A DNA stretch of 5,818 nucleotides, from positions 1 through 5,818 of the forward strand of contig JALHTN010000072.1 in assembly GCA_022865865.1 (NCBI GenBank). Direction: 5' to 3'. The DNA comes from Anaerolineales bacterium (GTDB taxonomy: Bacteria; Chloroflexota; Anaerolineae; Anaerolineales; UBA4823). A program made the translations under genes and the position numbers. Every line of letters begins with the position of its first letter. The first letter of the stretch is position 1. Below, one piece after another: positions 1 through 4,863 of this stretch. Below the pieces are notes generated by a model. That model worked only from the letters and a program-made list of their open reading frames with translations, made no database searches and was not told the origin of the DNA.

Positions 1-1
1 A

Positions 2-169
2 ATCATTACCACCATGATGACTCTGTATATGTTGTATGTTACCTTTCAAGTCTGGCAAGGGTACAACTGGTCTGTCCTGGGTAAAGTTCATTACTCGCTG
101 ATTACCTTGGCAGCTCTAGTCTTTATTGGCTGGGTAAATTATTGGAATTTGTTGGGCTGGAGATTCTAA
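2..169 (+). CDS. C-terminal end of a membrane-anchored protein, probably serine hydrolase (partial)
   Basis: Only the last 55 codons are in the window; the frame is open from base 2 to a TAA at 167-169. The peptide has two hydrophobic stretches (roughly residues 1-14 and 30-48) and ends in an aromatic-rich tail, NYWNLLGWRF. A VHYSLITLAAL segment followed by a W/N-rich helix and a terminal GWRF or GFRF is, from memory, typical of the C-terminal membrane region of beta-lactamase-like (class C/PBP4*-type) serine hydrolases in Chloroflexota and Firmicutes. The catalytic SxxK and YxN motifs would lie upstream, outside the window, so activity cannot be judged. That this is the tail of a membrane protein is clear; the serine hydrolase identity is inference from the tail alone. 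Confidence 0.6.
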   Translation: MITTMMTLYMLYVTFQVWQGYNWSVLGKVHYSLITLAALVFIGWVNYWNLLGWRF

Positions 170-176
170 TTCCCAA

Positions 177-271
177 GACCTGACAGGTTTTACGAGGCGA
201 TGCTGGGCACATGTCAGCTCTTGAACTGTGATGATCTTTGGCAATAGGTACGCGCGGGAACCTGTCAGGTC
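177..271. repeat. 13-nt perfect inverted repeat bounding a 95-bp non-coding segment
   Basis: GACCTGACAGGTT (177-189) and AACCTGTCAGGTC (259-271) are exact reverse complements 69 nt apart. Each arm is itself an interrupted palindrome, ACCTG-N-CAGGT. The left arm starts 8 nt after the stop codon of the preceding gene and runs into TTTT, so it could form a short terminator-like hairpin. Together the arms could form a long stem or mark the ends of a small MITE-like element. No target-site duplication is visible at the edges. A related string, AACCTGACGGG, occurs again at the terminator near 727. Confidence 0.6.
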
Positions 272-413
272 GAGGTGGACATCTCTAACCCATTCGAAAG
301 GATGCGCACCATGCGGACACACAAAGCGAACCTTGAGTTGACATACAGATTGATGATTGGTGGCCAAAGTTTTAAAATAAACTAAATCGGAGATTAAACC
401 AATAAAATCTATT

Positions 414-679
414 ATGAAACACTATCCAATGGCATCCTTCTTTGTACTCGCATACTCAATTTCGTGGGTCGTTTAAGTGCTGACCGTCTTGTACATAAAG
501 TTTTTTTGCCCTCTGATCAAATTTCATGGTGGTTAATTCTTCCGAATTTGGTGGGAACGTGGGGGCAGGTCTTTGCGGCATTAGCGATGACCTGTATTTT
601 GGATGGAAAACTTGGTGTCAGTAGCCGAACCCAGGCAGTTCCCAGGGCAAGGTCTTTGGGGATATTGACGTCCACCTAA
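414..679 (+). pseudogene. N-terminal remnant of a CPBP (CAAX-like) intramembrane protease, frameshifted and truncated
   Basis: From the ATG at 414 the frame reads MKHYPMASFFVLAYSISWVV and stops at 474-476. This is a typical CPBP-family N-terminus (short basic start, then FFVLAYxISW in the first helix). The homologous sequence continues in another frame from about 467: WWLILPNLVGTWGQ and then FAALAMTCILDGKLGV, matching the usual second block of these proteins (helix, GxxGP-like turn, AAxxxT helix, then a D/E-G-K/R-AGV loop). It ends at TAA 677-679. A one-base deletion near 468 explains the shift. The catalytic EExxxR and HxxxH/N blocks expected further on are absent, so this is a fragment. No good Shine-Dalgarno precedes the ATG. 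The family call is from memory of the N-terminal pattern; that the fragment is broken is directly visible. Confidence 0.6.
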
Positions 680-730
680 TTACATAGTACCTGAAATCGG
701 TATTGTCGGCACACAAAGTCAAAAAACCTG

Positions 731-761
731 ACGGGCCAGCAGATAGCGGCCCGTTTTTTTT
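731..761 (+). terminator. Rho-independent terminator
   Basis: Perfect 7-bp stem ACGGGCC (731-737) / GGCCCGT (748-754) with a 10-nt loop, followed by an uninterrupted run of eight T (754-761). An A-run at 721-726 lies on the other side, so it may also work weakly on the opposite strand. It insulates the remnant and upstream gene from the promoter at 775. Confidence 0.9.
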
Positions 762-774
762 CCTCTACGGCTGC

Positions 775-834
775 AATTAACCCCCTGAATAACACCTTCG
801 GGGTATGACACTAATACCACCTTGCGGTTATGGT
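775..834 (+). promoter_or_regulatory. Repeated promoter/operator element, copy 1 (drives 913-2573)
   Basis: This stretch matches 2590-2649 and 4421-4480 without gaps: 59 of 67 positions agree with copy 2 over 775-841, and 70 of 83 with copy 3 over 775-857. It contains an upstream dyad ACCCC-CT-GAA (780-789) against TTC-GGGGT (797-804), and a perfect dyad GGTAT (802-806) / ATACC (814-818) with a 7-nt centre. A plausible sigma-70 promoter is ATGACA (805-810), 18 nt, TATGGT (829-834), which would start transcription near 841. The second dyad overlaps the proposed -35 box, as expected for a repressor operator. The similarity is direct observation; the promoter and operator roles are inferred. Confidence 0.7.
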
Positions 835-854
835 GAAGGTGTAAGAGGCAGTCC

Positions 855-896
855 ATGATGCAGGAGGTAGTTTGTATCTCCAGCCAACACATTTAA
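855..896 (+). CDS. Possible 13-codon leader ORF upstream of the 913 gene
   Basis: ATGATG at 855-860 is preceded by AAGAGG (843-848) at normal Shine-Dalgarno spacing and encodes MMQEVVCISSQHI, ending at TAA 894-896, 16 nt before the next start. The ATG aligns exactly with the start codon of the gene at 4501 in copy 3 of the repeat (offset 3646 throughout). It may therefore be a leftover start from a duplicated promoter-plus-RBS segment rather than a selected leader peptide. Translation is possible but unproven. Confidence 0.3.
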   Translation: MMQEVVCISSQHI

Positions 897-912
897 CCAG
901 AGGAGAAAGAAC

Positions 913-1599
913 ATGTCTGAAGAAAAGCGATTCAACGTCGATCCATCTTGGAGGGGAGTTTATAAGGTGAGCGGACTCTCCTTGTTCGCAAGTGGAGCCA
1001 TCCTTGTCGTATTCCTTCTTTCTATGGTCATCATGCAAATAACTCTCCCAGACGATCCTCAAGTATTCTTTGAGAACCCGGTGCCCCCGACAATTCTCTA
1101 CCTCTTAGCTGCCTTTGGAGAGTTTCTTCTGATGCTCGGAGTGCTGGGACTTTATCTAGCTCTGAAAGATGACAATAAGAACAAGATGTTAATCGCCGCC
1201 GCATTTGGGTTTATATCTATACCCATGTGGCTTGTCTCCCGCGCCCAAATCTTCTCCCTCTTTCCAATAAGCGCTAGTTACATGGCCACTACCAGCGAGA
1301 TCCTGAAAGCAGCATACTTGGTATCGGCAGAGCGTGCACTTGAATTGGCAAACATTTACGCAACGATGGGCTTAATGTTCCTAGGAGTCGCATCTATCCT
1401 CATCGGCTTGGTCATGCTGAAGGGAGTCTTCGGCAAACGGGTAGGCTACCTAGTCACAGTCGCAGGCACCTGTATTCTCATTGGCACCTTTGGAATCTTT
1501 TTCCCGCCTATAGCGATGCTAGTACCAATTGGATTAATCCTCAATGCTGTCTGGCAACCTATCGTTGGTGCCAAACTCTACAAACTGGGCCAAAGATAA
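913..1599 (+). CDS. Six-helix integral membrane protein, DUF4386-like
   Basis: A 228-residue protein with a polar N-terminus (about 18 residues) and six predicted membrane segments near residues 20-42, 60-84, 91-113, 146-170, 177-197 and 198-215. The length, the second-helix pattern ending GLYLALKDDNKNK, the stretch of about 30 residues before helix 4, and the final GLILNAVWQPIVGAKLY resemble the DUF4386 family of bacterial membrane proteins, which has no established function. No catalytic motif or signal peptide is visible. The ATG at 913 is chosen because AGGAG (901-905) sits 7 nt upstream. It lies 78 nt downstream of promoter copy 1, and only 20 nt separate its stop from the start of the dehydrogenase gene, so the two are probably one operon. 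The membrane topology is solid; the family name is a recollection of moderate strength. Confidence 0.75.
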   Translation: MSEEKRFNVDPSWRGVYKVSGLSLFASGAILVVFLLSMVIMQITLPDDPQVFFENPVPPTILYLLAAFGEFLLMLGVLGLYLALKDDNKNKMLIAAAFGFISIPMWLVSRAQIFSLFPISASYMATTSEILKAAYLVSAERALELANIYATMGLMFLGVASILIGLVMLKGVFGKRVGYLVTVAGTCILIGTFGIFFPPIAMLVPIGLILNAVWQPIVGAKLYKLGQR

Positions 1600-1609
1600 A
1601 TAGAATCAT

Positions 1610-1615
1610 GGAGAG
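1610..1615 (+). promoter_or_regulatory. Shine-Dalgarno that decides the dehydrogenase start
   Basis: GGAGAG lies 4 nt before the ATG at 1620 (GGAG alone is 6 nt away). The in-frame ATG at 1608 has no ribosome binding site and overlaps this one, so 1620 is preferred. Confidence 0.65.
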
Positions 1616-1619
1616 TGCC

Positions 1620-2573
1620 ATGAAAGCAATGGTCTATCATGAGTATGGTTCACCAGACAATCTTGAATTGGGTGAAGTAGAAATGCCTGCTATAAAAGAT
1701 GATGAAGTGCTGGTGAAAGTGCATGCGGCTTCTGTGAACTGGCTTGACTGGCACTTCCTGACGGGCACACCCTTCCTGGCACGTTTCATGGCTGGCCTGT
1801 TCAAGCCAAAAAACCAGGTGCTGGGCATCGACCTGGCCGGGGAGGTGGAGGCAGTGGGAGTGCATGTCACTCAGTTTCAGCTGGGCGATGCGGTGTTCGG
1901 TTCGAGCAGTCACGGATGCTTTGCCGAGTATGCGGGTATTCCCGAAGATGACTTGGTGACGAAACCGGTCAATCTGACATTTGAAGAAGGCGCATCTGTC
2001 TTTGGAGCAGCTGCTACCGCCTTGCATGCTTTGAACGGTCCCGGGGGGATTCAGCCCGGGCAAAAGGCTTTGATCAACGGTGCATCTGGCGGGGTGGGTA
2101 CGTTTGCGGTGCAAATCGCAAAGGCGTTAGGTGCAGAGGTGATTGGCGTATGCAGCACCAGGAACGTGAATATGGTGCGTGAGATCGGTGCAGACCAGGT
2201 GATTGATTACACCCAGGAAAATTTCACCCGAAATGGCGAACATTATGACCTGATTTTCGATGTCGTGGCGAAACGCTCATTCTCAGAGTGCAAAGGTGCA
2301 TTAAAGCGCCAGGGGATATACATCACAACAGCGTACTCACCGGCTCTTGCGCTAGGAGGACTATGGAAATCAAAGACCGGAAGCAAGAAAATGGTTCCAT
2401 TGCCCCCAAAACCACCCAACAAAAAAGACCAGGATTATATTAAAGACCTTCTTGAAAGCGGAAAAATAATCCCAGTCATAGACAGAACCTATCCGTTGAA
2501 CCAGATTCCCGATGCTCTCTGGTATCTCGAAAAGGGACACGCCCGAGGCAAAGTTGTCATTACGATGAAATGA
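1620..2573 (+). CDS. NAD(P)H-dependent medium-chain dehydrogenase/reductase, zinc-free quinone-oxidoreductase type
   Basis: A 317-residue MDR-superfamily oxidoreductase, expected to be cytosolic and to reduce a quinone, enone or carbonyl substrate with NAD(P)H. The N-terminal GroES-like domain starts with the characteristic MKAMVYHEYGSP and includes VHAASVNWLDW (residues 34-44). The position that carries GHE in zinc alcohol dehydrogenases reads GIDLAGEV (69-76), and no structural zinc cysteine cluster is present, pointing to the zinc-independent quinone oxidoreductase branch. The Rossmann fold has NGASGGVG (153-160), then GAEVIGVCSTRN (171-182) and the GADQVIDY block (190-197). The C-terminus GKVVITMK is typical, and the length matches the family (about 310-340). 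The gene is intact. It follows the membrane protein at 913 by 20 nt, so it is probably co-transcribed from promoter copy 1. The substrate cannot be predicted. A few homologs are annotated as NAD(P)-dependent alcohol dehydrogenase. Confidence 0.9.
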   Translation: MKAMVYHEYGSPDNLELGEVEMPAIKDDEVLVKVHAASVNWLDWHFLTGTPFLARFMAGLFKPKNQVLGIDLAGEVEAVGVHVTQFQLGDAVFGSSSHGCFAEYAGIPEDDLVTKPVNLTFEEGASVFGAAATALHALNGPGGIQPGQKALINGASGGVGTFAVQIAKALGAEVIGVCSTRNVNMVREIGADQVIDYTQENFTRNGEHYDLIFDVVAKRSFSECKGALKRQGIYITTAYSPALALGGLWKSKTGSKKMVPLPPKPPNKKDQDYIKDLLESGKIIPVIDRTYPLNQIPDALWYLEKGHARGKVVITMK

Positions 2574-2589
2574 GATGATCCAAATCTGA

Positions 2590-2649
2590 AATTAACCCCC
2601 TGAATACCACGTTCGGGGTATGACACTAATACCATCTTGCGGCTATTCT
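2590..2649 (+). promoter_or_regulatory. Repeated promoter/operator element, copy 2 (drives the ABC operon)
   Basis: This is the second copy of the element, 17 nt after the dehydrogenase stop. The perfect dyad GGTAT (2617-2621) / ATACC (2629-2633) keeps the same GACACTA centre as copy 1, and the ACCCC-CT-GAA / TTC-GGGGT dyad is also kept. The proposed promoter is ATGACA (2620-2625), 18 nt, TATTCT (2644-2649), with a start near 2656. Similarity to copy 1 fades after about 2656, where transcription would begin. That suggests selection on the promoter rather than on the transcript. Confidence 0.7.
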
Positions 2650-2688
2650 AATGGTGCGATGCATGGTAGCTGCTCACAAAAGCAAAGT

Positions 2689-2701
2689 CCTTATGATAAG
2701 G
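2689..2701. other. 13-nt palindrome in the ABC operon leader
   Basis: CCTTAT-G-ATAAGG is a perfect palindrome around a central G, about 33 nt downstream of the predicted transcription start. It has a one-base centre, so it is more plausible as a DNA-binding site than as an RNA hairpin. A match of this size can also occur by chance. Confidence 0.35.
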
Positions 2702-2759
2702 TTGCCAATCCAAATAAAATGCGTCCTTAGTTACCAGATTCGGAAAGGAGTTCATTCAC

Positions 2760-2822
2760 ATGCTTATTCAAGAAAAAGAGATGTCAAATATCAAAACAAT
2801 TGAGGAGGTACATCATGGATAA
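2760..2822 (+). CDS. Possible 20-codon leader ORF overlapping the ABC ATPase start
   Basis: The ATG at 2760 has a good ribosome binding site, GGAAAGGAG (2742-2750), 9 nt upstream. It reads MLIQEKEMSNIKTIEEVHHG and stops at TAA 2820-2822, overlapping the ATPase start (2815) by 8 nt in another frame. The geometry would allow translational coupling. The ATPase has its own strong Shine-Dalgarno inside this ORF, so coupling is not required. I do not recognise the peptide; it may equally be a relic. Confidence 0.35.
   Translation: MLIQEKEMSNIKTIEEVHHG
2802..2809 (+). promoter_or_regulatory. Strong Shine-Dalgarno deciding the ABC ATPase start
   Basis: GAGGAGGT ends 5 nt before the ATG at 2815. The alternative in-frame TTG at 2800 overlaps this site and has no ribosome binding site of its own, so the protein should begin MDNERLPN. 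Confidence 0.8.
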
Positions 2823-3582
2823 TGAAAGATTACCCAATGCCCAAAATGAAATTGTCCTCATCGATCTGGTGAAGAATTTTGCTGATGTCACGGCGGTTAA
2901 CGGTCTAAACCTCGAAATCCGTAAAGGTGAGATGTTTGGGTTCTTGGGACCGAACGGCGCTGGGAAAACGACCACGATCAGCATACTTTGCGGCTTGTTG
3001 GAACCCACTTCCGGAACAGCCGAGATCGCCGGATTTGATGTCAGGAAAGAGGCTCAAAAAGTTAAGCAGAATATTGGCGTCTGCCCGCAAGAAGTAGCTG
3101 TATTCAAGTTTTTAACCGGGATGGAAAACCTCGAACTCTTTGGCAACCTGCACGGCATGGATAAACAGGCCCTGAAAGAACGAGCTGCGGATCTGGTGGA
3201 CCAGGCTGACTTCTCAGAAGCCGCCAAACGGAAGACCAAAGGCTAAAGCGGTGGGATGATGCGGCAGTTAAACTTGATGGTCGCCTTGATCAGCGACCCG
3301 CAGATCGTGTTTCTGGATGAGCCGACCGTGGGCATGGATGCACGCGCCCGCCGAAGGACTTGGGAATACATCGGCTCGCTCAAGGATCAAGGGAAAACCG
3401 TGATCCTCACCACCCACTACATCGAAGAAGCACAGGCGCTTAGCGACAGGGTGGGGATCATCGATTACGGGGAGTTAATCGCCCTTGGTTCTCCAGAAGA
3501 GTTGATGGAAAAACACGAATCGAAAGATCTGGAAGCGGTCTTTCTTAATATCACCGGCCGAAGAATTGCGGAGGGAAGCTAA
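2815..3582 (+). pseudogene. ABC-2 exporter ATP-binding protein, interrupted by an in-frame stop in the signature motif
   Basis: The repaired product would be a 255-residue ATPase of the DrrA/CcmA-like drug or lipid exporter group. Walker A GPNGAGKTT is at residues 45-53, the Q-loop glutamine at 92, Walker B IVFLDEP at 164-170 with the catalytic Glu169, the D-loop region GMDARAR at 173-179, and the H-loop His at 201. At residue 144 the codon is TAA (3244-3246) where the family has Leu, Tyr or Phe directly before SGGMMRQ, so translation stops after 143 residues. The reading frame before and after is the same, so this is a point change, not an indel. A restart at the ATGATG of 3256-3261 would give a piece lacking Walker A. 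The permease follows one base after the stop. Lesion and motifs are visible; the substrate is unknown. Confidence 0.85.
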
Positions 3583-3583
3583 A

Positions 3584-4340
3584 ATGAAAACGCAGAAGAT
3601 TAGAGCACTAGTTCAAGTTGAATTGAAGAAATTATATAGGGATCCCACGAGCCTGGCGGTGATGTTGCTCATGCCGGTTGGGCTTACCCTGGTCTTCTAC
3701 CTGGCTTTTCGCGACCTGCCATCCGACATTCCGACACTCAGCCAGTTCGAACTCATGGTACCGGGTACGATGGGGTATGGGGTTATTTACATGGGTATGA
3801 TGGTAGCGTTGGCGCTGTGCGAGTACCGGGATGCTGGATTGTTGAAAAGGCTCCAGTCCACTCCGACATCTCCGTCGGAATATATGGGTAGCCTGATCAT
3901 TGCCTACACGTTTATTGGCATTTTTCAGGCTTTGATTGTCCTTCTACTGTCATATATTCTGGGATTTCGTCCCCAGGGTGGTCTGCCTGGACTGGTGCTG
4001 GTGTGTGGCTTCCTTGGACTGCTCGCTATAACATCTGTTGGTTTGGGGTTGATCACCGCGACCTTTGCAAAAAATGCAGGCGCAGCCGGTGGTTTATCGG
4101 TGATTTTTATCGTGCCAATGATGGTATTCGGCACTTTACTGGCTGTATTCAACGATATAACCCGCACGATTGCAAAGTTCACGCCCAATTACTATGTCAC
4201 GGATGCATTGCGCTTGCTTTTCATTGGCGCCCCTTTGTCCACTCGGATCATAATGGCAGGATCTACTCATACTTGCCATCATCAGCCTGGTCATTGTCGT
4301 TGCCGGAATACAGATCTTCAAGAAGACCGAATTTCGATAA
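3584..4340 (+). pseudogene. ABC-2 type transporter permease with a C-terminal one-base frameshift
   Basis: The ATG at 3584 follows GGAGG (3570-3574) and lies one base after the ATPase stop, a classic coupled exporter pair. The protein has a short basic N-terminus, a first helix near residues 22-40, the EYRDAGLLKRLQSTP loop characteristic of ABC-2 permeases, then helices near 103-126, 134-160, 165-190, and the NYYVTDALRLLF block before the last helix. Through residue 223 (codon 4250-4252) it reads normally. The uninterrupted frame then gives a polar, His/Cys-rich tail to 4351. Moving one base after 4252 restores WQDLLILAIISLVIVVAGIQ and a basic end FKKTEFR with TAA at 4338-4340, the expected final helix. 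A single extra A in ATAATGG explains it. The repaired length is 251 residues, normal for the family. Confidence 0.85.
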
Positions 4341-4353
4341 GGGATCATTAAAA

Positions 4354-4388
4354 AGAGGCAGGTTTGTGCATAGCTGCCTGCCTCTCTT
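4354..4388 (+). terminator. Terminator hairpin after the ABC operon
   Basis: Perfect 9-bp stem AGAGGCAGG (4354-4362) / CCTGCCTCT (4377-4385) with a 14-nt loop, starting 13 nt after the repaired permease stop. The following tract CTTATCC is only weakly T-rich. The A-run before the left arm would serve as the T-run on the minus strand, so it may act in both directions. It separates the exporter from promoter copy 3. Confidence 0.65.
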
Positions 4389-4420
4389 ATCCTCCCGGGT
4401 TCGAAAATCCCCAAACCTGC

Positions 4421-4480
4421 AATTAACCCCCTGTATAACACCTTCGGGGTATGCCACTAATACCAGCTCGCGGTTATGCT
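4421..4480 (+). promoter_or_regulatory. Repeated promoter/operator element, copy 3 (drives 4501)
   Basis: Third copy of the element. The dyad GGTAT (4448-4452) / ATACC (4460-4464) is intact with one change in the centre (GCCACTA). The upstream ACCCC/GGGGT arms are kept, with one mismatch in the inner GAA/TTC part. The proposed promoter is ATGCCA (4451-4456), 18 nt, TATGCT (4475-4480). The predicted start near 4487 leaves only about 14 nt before the ATG at 4501, just enough for the Shine-Dalgarno. The element is therefore unlikely to be a transcribed riboswitch for this gene. Confidence 0.7.
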
Positions 4481-4488
4481 ACAGGAAT

Positions 4489-4500
4489 AAGAGGTGATCA
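4489..4500 (+). promoter_or_regulatory. Extended Shine-Dalgarno ahead of ATGATGATG
   Basis: AAGAGGTGATCA matches the complement of the usual 16S rRNA 3' end (AAGGAGGTGATC) apart from one missing G. It is followed at once by three ATG codons (4501, 4504, 4507). Core spacing (GAGG to ATG) is 6 nt to the first and 9 nt to the second, so either could be the true start. Confidence 0.7.
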
Positions 4501-4767
4501 ATGATGATGAAGAAAGTCAAACAGAAGCTTACCCTTGATCGCCCGGCAACCTACCAAATCAAAGTGCCGGGAGAACTCGATGAGAGTTGGTCAGAATGGA
4601 CCGGTAAGATGATGATTAGGGTCGAGAGCGAAGGCGATGGTCCACCAGTTACCATCCTGACCGGAACCGTCGACCAGGCTGCTCTGCATGGTCTCCTGCG
4701 CCGGCTTTATTCCCTGGGATTGCCGCTGATTTCGGTAAATTTAGTCGAAGGTGACTCAGGAGAATAA
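4501..4767 (+). CDS. Small conserved protein of unknown function (88 residues)
   Basis: A soluble, acidic 88-residue protein with no signal peptide or membrane segment. Residues 17-42 have the look of a beta-strand, turn and strand (ATYQIKVPGELDESWSEW, then MMIRVE). They are followed by a short polar loop, a threonine-rich strand, and a C-terminal helix-turn-strand DQAALHGLLRRLYSLGLPLI. From memory this pattern (GxLDExWSxW, then LTGxVxDQAALHGLL) recurs in many short hypothetical proteins of Chloroflexota and Actinobacteria, often beside transporters, oxidoreductases or small membrane proteins. No function is established to my knowledge, and no catalytic residues are evident. The gene has its own copy of the shared promoter and a near-perfect Shine-Dalgarno, so it is probably well expressed and co-regulated with the two operons upstream. 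If the second or third ATG is used, the product is 87 or 86 residues. Confidence 0.85.
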   Translation: MMMKKVKQKLTLDRPATYQIKVPGELDESWSEWTGKMMIRVESEGDGPPVTILTGTVDQAALHGLLRRLYSLGLPLISVNLVEGDSGE

Positions 4768-4803
4768 GGATATACAAGAACCAAATAAAGCAAATTAGAG
4801 AGA

Positions 4804-4837
4804 CTTGAAAATTAGGTCAGAAAATCTAAAAGTCAAG
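4804..4837. other. Nested AT-rich inverted repeat upstream of the 4864 gene
   Basis: CTTGA (4804-4808) pairs with TCAAG (4833-4837), and inside it TTAG (4812-4815) pairs with CTAA (4826-4829), with symmetric 3-nt internal loops and a 10-nt apex. It could be a weak hairpin or an operator. No convincing -35/-10 pair or copy of the shared promoter was found in this 96-nt gap, so the gene at 4864 may be read from promoter copy 3. Confidence 0.3.
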
Positions 4838-4863
4838 AGATTAAACAGAGAAGGAGATATCCA

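Noticed and set aside
116..367. 83-codon minus-strand ORF
   Set aside because: It runs through the 3' end of the upstream gene and both palindromic arms, has no recognisable domain and no supported ribosome binding site.
338..378. TTGACA at 338-343 as a promoter for the CPBP remnant
   Set aside because: No -10-like hexamer occurs at 15-19 nt; the AT-rich TTTAAAAT is 27 nt away.
777..809. MerR-type promoter with an over-long spacer and a dyad in it
   Set aside because: Taking TTAACC as -35 requires a spacer of about 21 nt to TATGAC, and the intervening dyad is imperfect; the ATGACA-18-TATNNT reading fits all three copies better.
780..818. Riboswitch or attenuator made of the two overlapping hairpins
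   Set aside because: In copy 3 the distance to the start codon is too short for the structure to be a leader element if the -10 at 4475 is right, and the conserved -35/18/-10 geometry favours a DNA operator. Not fully excluded.
1608..1619. ATG four codons upstream in the dehydrogenase
   Set aside because: It overlaps the GGAGAG site, and the family N-terminus begins at MKAMVYHEYG (1620).
2800..2814. TTG start giving a longer ATPase (MRRYIMDN...)
   Set aside because: The TTG overlaps the strong GAGGAGGT ribosome binding site that serves the ATG at 2815.
3244..3246. Recoded TAA (alternative genetic code or selenocysteine-like readthrough)
   Set aside because: No bacterial reassignment of TAA is known to me, the neighbouring genes end normally with TAA, and a permease lesion beside it makes simple inactivation or assembly error more likely.
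4003..4497. 164-codon + strand ORF in another frame over the permease end
   Set aside because: Its translation is not membrane-like and it crosses the terminator and promoter copy 3; it is a shadow of the permease.
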